A DNA stretch of 11,920 nucleotides from Alphaproteobacteria bacterium (GTDB lineage: Bacteria; Pseudomonadota; Alphaproteobacteria; Sphingomonadales; Sphingomonadaceae): the NCBI GenBank assembly GCA_018970965.1, contig JAGWVG010000024.1, positions 1-11,920 on the forward strand, written 5' to 3'. The notes under the pieces were generated by a model. It did not search any database and had not been told where the DNA came from. It saw only the letters and a program-made list of their open reading frames with translations. Both the position numbers and the translations under genes were made by a program. Positions 1 through 7,117 of the stretch are shown piece by piece (the stretch's first letter is position 1; each line of letters opens with the position of its first letter).

Positions 1-1578
1 ATTTATCAAGGCCGCACCGAAGGCATGAACCAATGGAAATCGGCACATGCGGTTGTCACCGATCGACGCACGCTGACCGAGGCGTTGGATGGTGCCGATG
101 TGTTTCTGGGCCTCTCGGTGAAGGACGCGGTAACGCCGGAAATGGTCCGCTCGATGGCGGCACACCCGATCATCTTTGCCATGGCCAACCCTGATCCGGA
201 AATCACACCGCCTGCTGCAAAAGCCGTGCGACCTGATGCAATTGTGGCCACGGGCCGGTCTGATTATCCGAACCAGGTCAATAATGTGTTGGGCTTTCCC
301 TTCATCTTCCGCGGCGCGCTTGATGTGCGCGCGACGGCCATCAACGATGAGATGAAAATTGCAGCAGCACGCGCGCTGGCGGAATTGGCGCGTCAGCAAG
401 TGCCAGAAGAAGTGGCAGCCGCTTATGGCGGCGCGACGCCCAGCTTTGGCCCCGATTACATCATTCCGGCGCCCTTTGACCCGCGGTTGATGGAAATTGT
501 GCCGGCCGCGGTTGCCCAAGCGGCAATGGATTCAGGCGTTGCGACACGCCCCATTCTCGACATGGCAGAATATCGCAATTCGCTGCGCGCCCGGATGAAC
601 CCGACCACCTCGGTCCTCACCATGGCCTATGAACATGCCCGCGCGCATCCCAAGCGCGTTGTGTTTGCTGAAGCCGAGGAAGAAGTGGTGTTGCGCGCAG
701 CCATTGCCTTCCGCGATGGCGGCTGCGGGACGCCTGTGCTGGTGGGCCGAGACAATGTCCGCGAAAAACTGGCCGCGCTCGGCGTTGAAAATCCAGAAAG
801 CTTTGAGCTGCATAACAGCCGCAATTCGCCCCTCGTCCCCAAGATGGTCGATATCTTGTACGAGCGCCTCCAGCGCCGAGGCTATCTGCGCCGCGATTGT
901 GAACGGCTCGTCAATCAAGACCGCAACGTCTTTTCCTCGCTCTTGTTGAAAATGGGCGAAGCCGATGCCGTGATTACAGGTGTCACCCGCGGCTTTGGTC
1001 AGACGTTGCGCGAGGTACGGCGCGTTATTGATCCCGCCCAAGGCATGACACCCTTTGGCATGCACATTTTGGTTGGCCAGCATCACACTGTGTTCATGGC
1101 AGACACAACGGTGAATGAGCGCCCCTCTGCCCTTGAGCTGGCCGATATTGCCGAAGCCAGCGCCGCAGTTGCCCGCCGCATGGGGCATGAGCCGCGTGTG
1201 GCCTTCTTGTCTTACTCCACCTTCGGCAATCCACGCGGAACTTGGCTTGATCCGCTGCGCGAGGCCGTGTCGATTCTCGACCAACGTGGCGTGAGCTTTG
1301 AATATGAAGGCGAAATGGCACCCGACGTGGCTTTGAACCCGCGTTTGGCGGCGGCATATCCGTTCAGCCGCCTCTCAGGGCCGGCCAATGTCCTCATCAT
1401 GCCCGGCCTGCAGGCCGCCAATGTCTCGGCCAAATTGCTGCGCGAACTGGGCGGCGATTCGGTAATTGGGCCCTTCTTGGTCGGTATGGAAAAGCCCGTA
1501 CAAGTGGCGCCGATGGTTTCCACGGCGTCCGAGCTGGTCACACTTGCGGTGCTGGCGGCCAGCGGCATCGCCCGTTAA
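1..1578 (+). CDS. maeB: NADP-dependent malic enzyme with C-terminal phosphotransacetylase-like domain (5' partial)
   Basis: The protein would oxidatively decarboxylate malate to pyruvate with NAD(P)+ in the cytoplasm, linking the TCA cycle to pyruvate and NADPH supply. The frame is open from base 1, so the N-terminal catalytic domain lies outside the window. The 525 visible residues begin inside the dinucleotide-binding domain: ANPDPEITP (about visible residues 62-70) and ATGRSDYPNQVNN (about 83-95) are typical malic enzyme motifs. From about residue 205 to the TAA stop the protein matches the phosphotransacetylase-like domain (PTA_PTB family) of large MaeB-type enzymes, which total about 750-770 residues. 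In known MaeB enzymes this domain is considered regulatory (acetyl-CoA sensing, oligomerisation) rather than catalytic; I infer the same here. The first in-frame ATG, at 25, is internal and not the real start. The gene converges on bamE. Confidence 0.95.
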   Translation: MYQGRTEGMNQWKSAHAVVTDRRTLTEALDGADVFLGLSVKDAVTPEMVRSMAAHPIIFAMANPDPEITPPAAKAVRPDAIVATGRSDYPNQVNNVLGFPFIFRGALDVRATAINDEMKIAAARALAELARQQVPEEVAAAYGGATPSFGPDYIIPAPFDPRLMEIVPAAVAQAAMDSGVATRPILDMAEYRNSLRARMNPTTSVLTMAYEHARAHPKRVVFAEAEEEVVLRAAIAFRDGGCGTPVLVGRDNVREKLAALGVENPESFELHNSRNSPLVPKMVDILYERLQRRGYLRRDCERLVNQDRNVFSSLLLKMGEADAVITGVTRGFGQTLREVRRVIDPAQGMTPFGMHILVGQHHTVFMADTTVNERPSALELADIAEASAAVARRMGHEPRVAFLSYSTFGNPRGTWLDPLREAVSILDQRGVSFEYEGEMAPDVALNPRLAAAYPFSRLSGPANVLIMPGLQAANVSAKLLRELGGDSVIGPFLVGMEKPVQVAPMVSTASELVTLAVLAASGIAR

Positions 1579-1587
1579 GCTGTGATT

Positions 1588-1631
1588 GCCCGACCGCACC
1601 CAGCGGTCGGGCCAATTGGCCCAAAACCGCT
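1588..1631. terminator. Two overlapping hairpins between convergent maeB and bamE
   Basis: Hairpin A pairs 1588-1597 (GCCCGACCGC) with 1603-1612 around a 5-base loop, a perfect 10-bp stem. Hairpin B pairs AGCGGT (1602-1607) with ACCGCT (1626-1631) and encloses the palindrome GGGCCAATTGGCCC (1609-1622). Both use bases 1602-1612, so they cannot form together. On the plus strand B is followed by the A/T-rich AAATTTATTT, a modest terminator tail. Neither hairpin has a clear U-tract on the minus strand. The likely role is 3'-end formation for maeB, and perhaps transcript-end protection for bamE. Confidence 0.6.
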
Positions 1632-1635
1632 AAAT

Positions 1636-2106
1636 TTATTTCGGGTTGTCGGTGGTACCGGGGGACGCGCCCATTGCACCCACTTGGCCGATATTGCCAA
1701 ACAGCTCTTCAAAGAAGCTCCGTTCACGGCCCAAAGTCTTGGTCTTTTTCGAAGTTGGAGAGAGTTTGGCGATCTCTTCTTTGCTGCGCCGATCAACGGC
1801 AGTCACATTGCCGGCATTATCAAAGCGAACGCGCAGAACCATCTGATCTTTCGCAGTCGGCATGTTGAACGCATATTGATGCGTGTTGCGCGCGTAATAA
1901 TAATAATCTTTCGCGCCAAACTGGCTGACCCAAGTCGGGCGGCCCAAAGTCTTTTCCACCGAATCGCGATTGTCCACGCCCGGTTGGATGGCATCCACCA
2001 GCGTCATGTCCGCAATAAAGCCCTGATGGCCCGCCAAACGCGTGCAGGCCGCGGACGACAGTCCAAGGCCAACCAAAAGCAGCGCGGTTGCAAATTTGCG
2101 GTTCAT
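1636..2106 (-). CDS. bamE: Outer membrane protein assembly factor BamE (SmpA/OmlA domain lipoprotein)
   Basis: The product is a small lipoprotein of the BAM complex, which inserts beta-barrel proteins into the outer membrane. The 156-residue protein has a basic-hydrophobic signal peptide (MNRKFATALLLVG...) ending at Cys21. The lipobox is SSAAC, with Ser rather than Leu at -3, so it is non-canonical. The SmpA/OmlA domain follows, recognisable by the stretch around GVDNRDSVEKTLGRPT (residues 43-58) and an aromatic strand with four consecutive Tyr (67-72 region). The tail is low-complexity and ends TTDNPK. I chose the ATG at 2106 because AAAGG lies 9 bases upstream and the signal peptide starts there. 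The frame stays open to 2280, and an alternative ATG at 2124 overlaps the Shine-Dalgarno sequence. The gene is divergent from the chaperone gene; bamE beside this chaperone is a common alphaproteobacterial arrangement as far as I recall. Confidence 0.9.
   Translation of the reverse strand: MNRKFATALLLVGLGLSSAACTRLAGHQGFIADMTLVDAIQPGVDNRDSVEKTLGRPTWVSQFGAKDYYYYARNTHQYAFNMPTAKDQMVLRVRFDNAGNVTAVDRRSKEEIAKLSPTSKKTKTLGRERSFFEELFGNIGQVGAMGASPGTTDNPK
1895..1907. repeat. Short TAA/TTA trinucleotide run inside bamE
   Basis: Four tandem TAA units plus one base (13 bp) encode the Tyr-Tyr-Tyr-Tyr stretch of BamE on the minus strand. Because the unit is three bases, length changes would add or remove Tyr residues without a frameshift. 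It is probably only a codon-level repeat in an aromatic beta-strand. Confidence 0.6.
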
Positions 2107-2208
2107 GCACGACGACCTTTCCATAATGCGACCTTGCCTCTTGCTGAACAGGCCACAACCCCCAATATGCCGGGAGCCGGTGAACAACAAGCCAGTTGGG
2201 ACAAATGG
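2107..2208. promoter_or_regulatory. Divergent intergenic region, bamE / complex III chaperone
   Basis: These 102 bp separate two divergent start codons, so promoters for both directions must lie here or in the gene ends. The bamE Shine-Dalgarno (AAAGG on the minus strand, about 2116-2120) is the only site I can place confidently. I see no convincing -35/-10 pair on either strand and no clear operator palindrome. Confidence 0.4.
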
Positions 2209-2742
2209 ATGGCCTTTGGACTTATAAAAAGACTTTTTGCGCGCGATGAGGGGCGCGATGCGCTTTCTCCGCTCTATCATGCGGTCATTGCCGAAGCGCG
2301 CCAGCCCGCTTGGTATTTAGACGGTAAAGTCGCTGATACCATGGATGGCCGATTTGAAATGGTCGCCGCTGTGACCGCGCTCGCCATTCTCCGGCTCGAT
2401 GGCGAAGGCGAGCCCGGCCGCCTGCCAGCTGTCATGCTGACCGAGATGTTTGTCGACGATATGGATGGCCAACTTCGCCAAGAAGGCATTGGCGACATTG
2501 TGGTGGGCAAGCATATTGGCAAGATGATGGCCGCATTGGGTGGCCGCATGGAAGCCTATAAGAATGGATTGGACGGCGGCGATCTGGAAGCAGCTTTGGT
2601 CCGCAACTTATATCGCACCGAAAATCCCGGGCCAGATGCCTTAGCCTTTACCGCCCACCAGTTGCGTGATCTTTGGGCGCGGCTCTGTGCCAGCCCATTG
2701 GATGCGCTTCTGGCTGGCACAATTGCGAAAGCCCAAGCATGA
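2209..2742 (+). CDS. Ubiquinol-cytochrome c chaperone family protein (Cbp3/UQCC1-like)
   Basis: This is a homologue of the mitochondrial Cbp3/UQCC1 chaperone, which assists cytochrome b synthesis and assembly of respiratory complex III. The 177-residue protein has a short basic amphipathic N-terminus (MAFGLIKRLFARDEG). The family core follows: LYHAVIAEARQPAWY (about 21-35), a DTMDGRFEMV motif (about 42-51), LTEMFVDDMDGQLRQ (about 76-90) and GIGDIVVGKHIGKMM (about 92-106). These make the family assignment firm. I chose the ATG at 2209 because homology begins there. An in-frame ATG at 2167 would add 14 residues, and the open frame further upstream is antisense to bamE. The ribosome binding site is weak. 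The stop overlaps the next start as ATGA (2739-2742). In bacteria the function is inferred from the mitochondrial homologue, and I see no cytochrome bc1 genes nearby. Confidence 0.88.
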   Translation: MAFGLIKRLFARDEGRDALSPLYHAVIAEARQPAWYLDGKVADTMDGRFEMVAAVTALAILRLDGEGEPGRLPAVMLTEMFVDDMDGQLRQEGIGDIVVGKHIGKMMAALGGRMEAYKNGLDGGDLEAALVRNLYRTENPGPDALAFTAHQLRDLWARLCASPLDALLAGTIAKAQA

Positions 2743-3260
2743 CGCCTGAATTTTCTCGCCCCTATAAACTGGATAGTCTGGGCCAACCCCGGACTGTTGA
2801 GATCCGTGCCGAGGCAGATGAATGCGCCGCCCTTGCGCAGCGTTTTGGGCTGCAATCGCTGGCAGCGCTGTCGGCACGCGCCACCCTCAGCACAAGCCCT
2901 GAGGGCATTGATGTTGCCGGACATATGACGGCATCTGCCGTGCAAAGCTGCGTTGTGACGGGCGACCCCATCCCCGTCCAAATTGATCAAGATTTTGCCG
3001 TGCGCTTCGTGGCCGAAGACACTGATCTTGGCGTTGAAGAAATTGAGCTGAGCGCTGAGGATTGCGACATCATGGAACATGATGGCCAGAACATCGATTT
3101 GGGCGAGGCGGTGTCACAAACTTTGGGTTTGGCGCTCGACCCTTATCCCCGCAGCGCCAATGCCGAAGCCCGGCTGCGTGAGGCCGGGGTGAAGTCGGAA
3201 GAAGAAGCCGGCCCCTTTGGCGCGCTGGCTGCCTTGAAAGACAAGCTCCAGGGAAAATAA
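2739..3260 (+). CDS. YceD family protein (DUF177)
   Basis: The 173-residue acidic soluble protein belongs to the YceD/DUF177 family, which has been linked to 23S rRNA processing or accumulation; its biochemical role is still poorly defined. The family signature is visible: the QSCVVTGDP motif (about residues 70-78), an acidic middle region, and DLGEAVSQTLGLALDPYPR (about 121-139) near the C-terminus. The ATG at 2739 overlaps the chaperone stop by four bases (ATGA), so it is probably translated by coupling and lacks its own strong ribosome binding site. In many bacteria yceD is followed by rpmF and/or plsX-fabH. Here it is the last gene of the pair and converges on metW with only 7 bp between the stops, a different downstream context. 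Confidence 0.88.
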   Translation: MTPEFSRPYKLDSLGQPRTVEIRAEADECAALAQRFGLQSLAALSARATLSTSPEGIDVAGHMTASAVQSCVVTGDPIPVQIDQDFAVRFVAEDTDLGVEEIELSAEDCDIMEHDGQNIDLGEAVSQTLGLALDPYPRSANAEARLREAGVKSEEEAGPFGALAALKDKLQGK

Positions 3261-3304
3261 CGGGCGTTTAGCGTGTCAGCAAAAACACGGCATGTTGCGC
3301 CCGT
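3260..3304 (-). terminator. Possible metXW terminator across the convergent yceD/metW ends
   Basis: A perfect 7-bp inverted repeat, ACGGGCG (3260-3266) and CGCCCGT (3298-3304), encloses a second stem, CGTGT (3272-3276) with ACACG (3285-3289). Read leftward, the outer stem is followed by TTATTTT, a moderate U-tract, so it could end the metXW transcript. The structure starts inside the metW 3' end and reaches the yceD stop. Read rightward there is no U-tract, so it is at best a weak terminator for yceD. Confidence 0.45.
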
Positions 3305-3855
3305 AAATTGGCGGCGCCCGCGCTGATCAGCTTTTCCCCACGCAAAAACCACTGCCCTTCGATGCGGATGCCATGTTCCGCAATATATTTGCGAAAATCG
3401 TCAATCGTCACATGGTGGATATTGGGCGTATCATACCAGCGATCGGGCAATTGCTTGGTCACCGGCATCATGCCACCAAACATCAGCGCAAGACGAATGC
3501 GCCATTGCGCAAAATTGGGGAAAGACACAAAGGCGCGGCGGCCGATGCGCAGCAATTGGTCCATCACCAAATCAGGCCGCATCGTGGTTTGCAGCGTTTG
3601 CGACAAAATGGCGTAATCAAACGCGGCGTCCGGATAATCCGCCAAATCGGTATCCGCATTGCCTTGGATGACAGAAAGGCCGCGCGCAACGCACGCTGTC
3701 ACATTATCCCGGTCCAATTCCATGCCGCGCGCATCCGCCTGTTTTTGATCGCGCAGCGCCGCCATCAAGGCGCCATCGCCGCAACCAATATCCAGCACGC
3801 GGCTGGCAGGGGCAATTTCGCGCGCGATGATCGCAAGGTCTGGCCGCAATGCCAT
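3268..3855 (-). CDS. metW: Methionine biosynthesis protein MetW
   Basis: MetW is a class I SAM-dependent methyltransferase-fold protein that partners MetX in many Proteobacteria and is needed for full homoserine acyltransferase function there; a methyltransferase reaction has not been firmly assigned. The 195-residue protein shows the SAM-binding loop VLDIGCGDGAL (residues 20-30), an acidic strand-2 end (GMELD, about 44-48), and the MetW-specific WYDTPNIHHVTIDDF segment in the C-terminal half. The ATG at 3855 shares one base with the metX TGA stop (TGATG). A G-rich stretch (GGGGGG) lies 5 bases upstream. The GTG at 3858 is also in frame but would sit too close to that sequence. It is coupled to and co-transcribed with metX. 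Confidence 0.93.
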   Translation of the reverse strand: MALRPDLAIIAREIAPASRVLDIGCGDGALMAALRDQKQADARGMELDRDNVTACVARGLSVIQGNADTDLADYPDAAFDYAILSQTLQTTMRPDLVMDQLLRIGRRAFVSFPNFAQWRIRLALMFGGMMPVTKQLPDRWYDTPNIHHVTIDDFRKYIAEHGIRIEGQWFLRGEKLISAGAANLRAQHAVFLLTR

Positions 3856-4970
3856 CACAGCCCCCCCGCAGTCAGAAAGCCGTCAACCACCCGATCCAGC
3901 TCTGGCACATCCAATAAAAAGCTATCGTGTCCAAAGGGAGCCGACAATTCCATAAAGCTTACGGGCGCGCCCCCGGCGTTGAGGGCATGCACAATATTGC
4001 GCGATTCTGACGTGGGATAGAGCCAGTCCGTATCAAAGCTGACCACGCAAAACCGCGTGGTCGACCCCCGAAAGGCATTGGCCAAATGCCCGCCATGGTC
4101 TTCCGCCAAATCAAAATAATCCATCGCGCGCGTGATGTAGAGGTAGGAATTGGCGTCAAAGCGGCCCGTGAAACTCAAGCCCTGATAACGCAAATAGCTT
4201 TCCACCTGAAAATCAGCATCAAAGCCAAAGGTCTTGCTCGACCGGTCTTGCAAGCGGCGGCCAAATTTTTCGGTCAGCCCCAACTCAGACAAATAGGTGA
4301 TATGGGCTGCCATGCGCGCAACGGCCAAGCCCGCGTCAGGCGCTTTGCCATCATGATAATAATCGCCGCCGCGCCAATTGGGGTCTGCCATAATCGCTTG
4401 GCGACCCACTTCATGAAAGGCAATATTCTGTGCCGAATGGCGCGCGGTTGAGGCAATCACCAGGGCCGCGCGCACCCGCGTGGGGTAGGTCGCCGCCCAA
4501 GTCAGCACCTGCATGCCGCCCATCGACCCGCCAACCACCGCATAGAGCGCGCCAATCCCCAAATGATCGAGCAGCATAGCCTGCGCGCGCACCATATCGC
4601 GGATGGTGATGACAGGAAAACGCATGCCAAAGGGCTTGCCGTCCGCCGCCAGTGATTCGGGCCCGGATGAGCCCATGCAGCTGCCAATAACATTGGGGCA
4701 GATGACACAAAAACGATCTGTATCAATGGGCTTGCCCGGTCCAACCATCCGCGTCCACCAGCCGGGCTTGCCGGTAATTGGGTGCGTGGAGGCAACATGC
4801 TGATCGCCCGTCAAAGCATGGCAGAGGAGAATGGCATTGCTGCGGTCATCATTCAGCGTGCCATAGGTTTCATACGCAATATCAACAGGCGCGAGGATGC
4901 CGCCGCCATCGAGCGCCAAAGGCCCGTCCAACGTCAATTTTCGATCAAGGCCAAAACGCGCGTCCGCCAT
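3855..4970 (-). CDS. metX: Homoserine O-acyltransferase MetX (acetyl or succinyl)
   Basis: MetX transfers an acyl group from acyl-CoA to the hydroxyl of homoserine, the first committed step of methionine synthesis. The 371-residue length is typical. It is an alpha/beta-hydrolase-fold enzyme: AYETYGTLN (about 32-40), HALTGDQH (51-58), the nucleophile elbow [10 protein letters not shown] with Ser149, the acid Asp315 in FDTDWLYP, and His348 in PFGHDSFL. The whole triad is present, so it should be active. Historically annotated as acetyltransferase, many proteobacterial MetX proteins are now known to use succinyl-CoA, and I cannot settle the acyl donor by eye. The ATG at 4970 is the first that fits the family; no Shine-Dalgarno sequence precedes it (the bases upstream are C-rich). 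The TGA overlaps metW by one base. The start is divergent from hisC. Confidence 0.95.
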   Translation of the reverse strand: MADARFGLDRKLTLDGPLALDGGGILAPVDIAYETYGTLNDDRSNAILLCHALTGDQHVASTHPITGKPGWWTRMVGPGKPIDTDRFCVICPNVIGSCMGSSGPESLAADGKPFGMRFPVITIRDMVRAQAMLLDHLGIGALYAVVGGSMGGMQVLTWAATYPTRVRAALVIASTARHSAQNIAFHEVGRQAIMADPNWRGGDYYHDGKAPDAGLAVARMAAHITYLSELGLTEKFGRRLQDRSSKTFGFDADFQVESYLRYQGLSFTGRFDANSYLYITRAMDYFDLAEDHGGHLANAFRGSTTRFCVVSFDTDWLYPTSESRNIVHALNAGGAPVSFMELSAPFGHDSFLLDVPELDRVVDGFLTAGGL

Positions 4971-4978
4971 GGCAAGGG

Positions 4979-5007
4979 GGCTAGGGGCGAGACAGGTCGA
5001 TTGTCAA
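4979..5007 (-). promoter_or_regulatory. Candidate metX promoter giving a leaderless or near-leaderless mRNA
   Basis: Read on the minus strand, a perfect TTGACA -35 hexamer occupies 5007-5002. Seventeen bases further is CTAGCC (4984-4979), a poor -10 match. Transcription would then begin about 4972, essentially at the metX ATG (4970), which fits the absence of a Shine-Dalgarno sequence. Only the -35 is convincing. Confidence 0.3.
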
Positions 5008-5068
5008 CTAAAGCGATAGGGGCAAACGCAATGGCGGATGCTGGTTTGACCGATATTGGCCGCGCGTC

Positions 5069-5081
5069 TAAGGCGCAGGGC
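5069..5081 (+). promoter_or_regulatory. Ribosome binding site that fixes the hisC start
   Basis: TAAGG at 5069-5073 lies 8 bases before the ATG at 5082. It favours that start over in-frame ATGs at 5031 and further upstream, where the frame runs antisense to metX. Confidence 0.6.
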
Positions 5082-6182
5082 ATGACTGGACCAACACCCA
5101 AGCCCTGGATCATGGATATTGCGCCCTATATTCCGGGCAAATCCAAAACTGATGATGGCCGCGTTGTCGCCAAATTATCGTCTAACGAGAATCCGTTGGG
5201 CACAAGTGACCAGGCGCGCGCGGCCTTCCTGAGCCATGCGGGTGATCTAGAACGTTACCCCGATGCAGGCGCAACGGCGTTGCGCGAAGCCCTGGCTGCA
5301 GCGCATGGGTTAGACCCGGCCCGGATCATTTATGGCACCGGCTCAGATGAAGTTCTGCACTTGGCTGCGGGCGCTTTTGCGGGCTCGGGCGATGAAATTA
5401 TCTTCATGAATTATGGCTTTGCGGTGTATGAAATTGCCGCGCGCCGCGTTGGGGCAACGCCCGTCATTGTGCCCGATGCCGATTATGCGACAGATGTTGA
5501 TGCGGTGCTGGCACATGTCACAGATAAGACCCGCGTCGTCTTCATCGCCAACCCCAATAATCCCACGGGCACCTATTGTGCGCGTGCTGAAATCGCGCGG
5601 CTGCATGCGGGCCTGCCCAGCCATGTGCTGCTGGTGCTTGACCATGCTTATGCTGAATATCTGACACCAGAAGAAGATGATGGCGGGCTGGAGCTGGCGA
5701 AAACAGCATCCAATGTGCTGGTCACGCGCACCTTTTCTAAAATTTATGGGCTCGCGTCTGAACGCGTCGGCTGGGGCTATGCGTCGGCCGCAATTATTGA
5801 TGCCATGCACCGCATCCGTGCGCCCTTCAGCTTTTCAATCGCAGCACATGCAGCCGCCATTGCGGCCGTCGCCGATACCCAATTCGTCGCGCAGAGCCGC
5901 GATCATAATATCCATTGGCGGGCTTGGTTTGCGGCAGAAATTGCAAAGCTGGGCAATGCCGGATTGCGCGCCATTCCCAGCAAAGCCAATTTTCAGCTGG
6001 TGATTTTTGAAGGCGCGATCAGCGCCGAAACCGCCTATCATGGCCTGATGGATCGCGGCTATATTGTCCGCTGGCTGCCCGGCCAGGGCCTTGGCCACGG
6101 CCTGCGCATCACTATTGGCACTGAGGCAGAGACACGCGGCGTGATTGCGGCACTGCGTGACATTACGGGTGCTGACGCCTGA
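5082..6182 (+). CDS. hisC: Histidinol-phosphate aminotransferase
   Basis: This PLP-dependent fold-type I aminotransferase converts imidazole acetol phosphate to histidinol phosphate and often also transaminates aromatic keto acids. With the ATG at 5082 it has 366 residues, the usual HisC length, and begins [20 protein letters not shown], like its relatives. Visible motifs are [11 protein letters not shown] (32-42), YGTGSDEVL (84-92), [10 protein letters not shown] (157-166), DHAYAEY (187-193, where DxAYxEY is usual) and the PLP lysine Lys220 in [17 protein letters not shown]. The substrate-carboxylate arginine region [11 protein letters not shown] is near the C-terminus. The TGA overlaps the tyrC ATG by one base. 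Pairing with a cyclohexadienyl dehydrogenase, known to me from Zymomonas mobilis, suggests the enzyme also serves tyrosine/phenylalanine transamination. No other his genes are nearby. Confidence 0.94.
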   Translation: MTGPTPKPWIMDIAPYIPGKSKTDDGRVVAKLSSNENPLGTSDQARAAFLSHAGDLERYPDAGATALREALAAAHGLDPARIIYGTGSDEVLHLAAGAFAGSGDEIIFMNYGFAVYEIAARRVGATPVIVPDADYATDVDAVLAHVTDKTRVVFIANPNNPTGTYCARAEIARLHAGLPSHVLLVLDHAYAEYLTPEEDDGGLELAKTASNVLVTRTFSKIYGLASERVGWGYASAAIIDAMHRIRAPFSFSIAAHAAAIAAVADTQFVAQSRDHNIHWRAWFAAEIAKLGNAGLRAIPSKANFQLVIFEGAISAETAYHGLMDRGYIVRWLPGQGLGHGLRITIGTEAETRGVIAALRDITGADA

Positions 6183-7099
6183 TGTCCGCTAAGCCGCCTT
6201 TTGCCCATGTCGCCATCATTGGACTGGGGCTGATTGGCTCTTCCATTGCACGCGCCGTGCGCGATGCCATGCCCGATGTGAAGCTGTCAGGCTTTGATGC
6301 TGATGCCACAGCACGCGCCACGGCACGCAATCTGGGCCTTGCAGACGCCATTGCCGACAGCGCCGCCGACGCGGTGGTAGAGGCGGACCTCGTCATTTTT
6401 TGCGTGCCCGTCGGCGCGATGGGCAAGGCAGCCGCTGATTTACGCAGCGGGCTGAAAGCAGAGGCACTGATCAGCGATGTCGGCTCCTCCAAGGCCAATG
6501 TCTTGGCAGAATTGCAGGCCGCGCTTCCGGATCATGCTATCATTCCCGCGCACCCTGTTGCGGGCACCGAACGCAGCGGGCCAGAAGCTGGCTTTGCGAC
6601 GCTGTTTCAAAACCGCTGGTGCATTCTGACACCCCCTGAAGGCGCACAGTCTGACCATGTCGATCGGCTCACGCGCTTTTGGCAAATGCTGGGCGCAAAT
6701 GTGGATCTGATGGATCCGCAACATCATGATTTGGTGTTGGCCGTCACCAGTCATTTGCCCCACCTCATTGCCTACACAATTGTTGGCACCGCGTCGGACT
6801 TGGAATCGGTCACGCGCAGCGAAGTCATTAAATATTCCGCCGGCGGCTTTCGTGATTTCACGCGCATCGCAGCGTCAGACCCAACAATGTGGCGCGATGT
6901 GTTCTTGTCGAACAAAGATGCGGTGCTGGAAATGCTCCAGCGTTTTTCAGAAGATTTGACAGCGCTGCAGCGGGCGATCCGTTGGGGTGATGGAGATGCG
7001 CTGTTTGATCTCTTCACGCGCACCCGCGCCATTCGCCGCAGCATTATTGAAGAAGGTCAAGACGATGCACGGCCTGACTTTGGCCGCTCGCCAAGCTAA
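6182..7099 (+). CDS. tyrC: Prephenate/arogenate (cyclohexadienyl) dehydrogenase
   Basis: The enzyme oxidatively decarboxylates prephenate and/or arogenate to 4-hydroxyphenylpyruvate and/or tyrosine, using NAD(P)+. The 305-residue protein has the Rossmann glycine motif GLGLIGSS (14-21), the ISDVGSSK strand-turn (about 97-104), HPVAGTERSGPEAGF (about 123-137) and the all-helical C-terminal domain with SHLPHLIAY (about 190-198). There is no N-terminal chorismate mutase and no C-terminal ACT domain, so it is the stand-alone TyrA_c/TyrC type. The ATG shares one base with the hisC stop (TGATG), implying coupled translation. HisC can supply arogenate from prephenate or transaminate the keto product, so the pair forms a two-step module. 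Substrate preference cannot be read from sequence alone; tyrA is an equally usual symbol. Confidence 0.93.
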   Translation: MSAKPPFAHVAIIGLGLIGSSIARAVRDAMPDVKLSGFDADATARATARNLGLADAIADSAADAVVEADLVIFCVPVGAMGKAAADLRSGLKAEALISDVGSSKANVLAELQAALPDHAIIPAHPVAGTERSGPEAGFATLFQNRWCILTPPEGAQSDHVDRLTRFWQMLGANVDLMDPQHHDLVLAVTSHLPHLIAYTIVGTASDLESVTRSEVIKYSAGGFRDFTRIAASDPTMWRDVFLSNKDAVLEMLQRFSEDLTALQRAIRWGDGDALFDLFTRTRAIRRSIIEEGQDDARPDFGRSPS

Positions 7100-7117
7100 A
7101 GCGTTACAGCGCTGCGT

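Noticed and set aside
532..1284. A 250-residue open frame antisense to maeB.
   Set aside because: It is a shadow of the strongly biased maeB codons, with no recognisable domain.
1582..2208. Long open frame upstream of the complex III chaperone on the plus strand.
   Set aside because: It runs antisense to bamE, shows no family resemblance, and the chaperone homology begins only at 2209.
2107..2280. Longer BamE start at 2280.
   Set aside because: It would bury the signal peptide 58 residues in and overlap the chaperone 5' end. ATG 2106 has a ribosome binding site and starts the signal peptide.
3373..4020. A 215-residue plus-strand open frame across metW and metX.
   Set aside because: It is antisense to two well-identified genes, Arg/His-rich low-quality sequence, with no ribosome binding site.
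4782..5081. In-frame upstream extension of hisC on the plus strand.
   Set aside because: It is antisense to the metX 5' end. HisC homology and a Shine-Dalgarno sequence place the start at 5082, and the resulting length is normal.
4971..5081. A SAM riboswitch (SAM-II type) before metX.
   Set aside because: I found no recognisable SAM-II conserved stretches or pseudoknot arrangement by eye on the minus strand. A covariance-model search would settle it.
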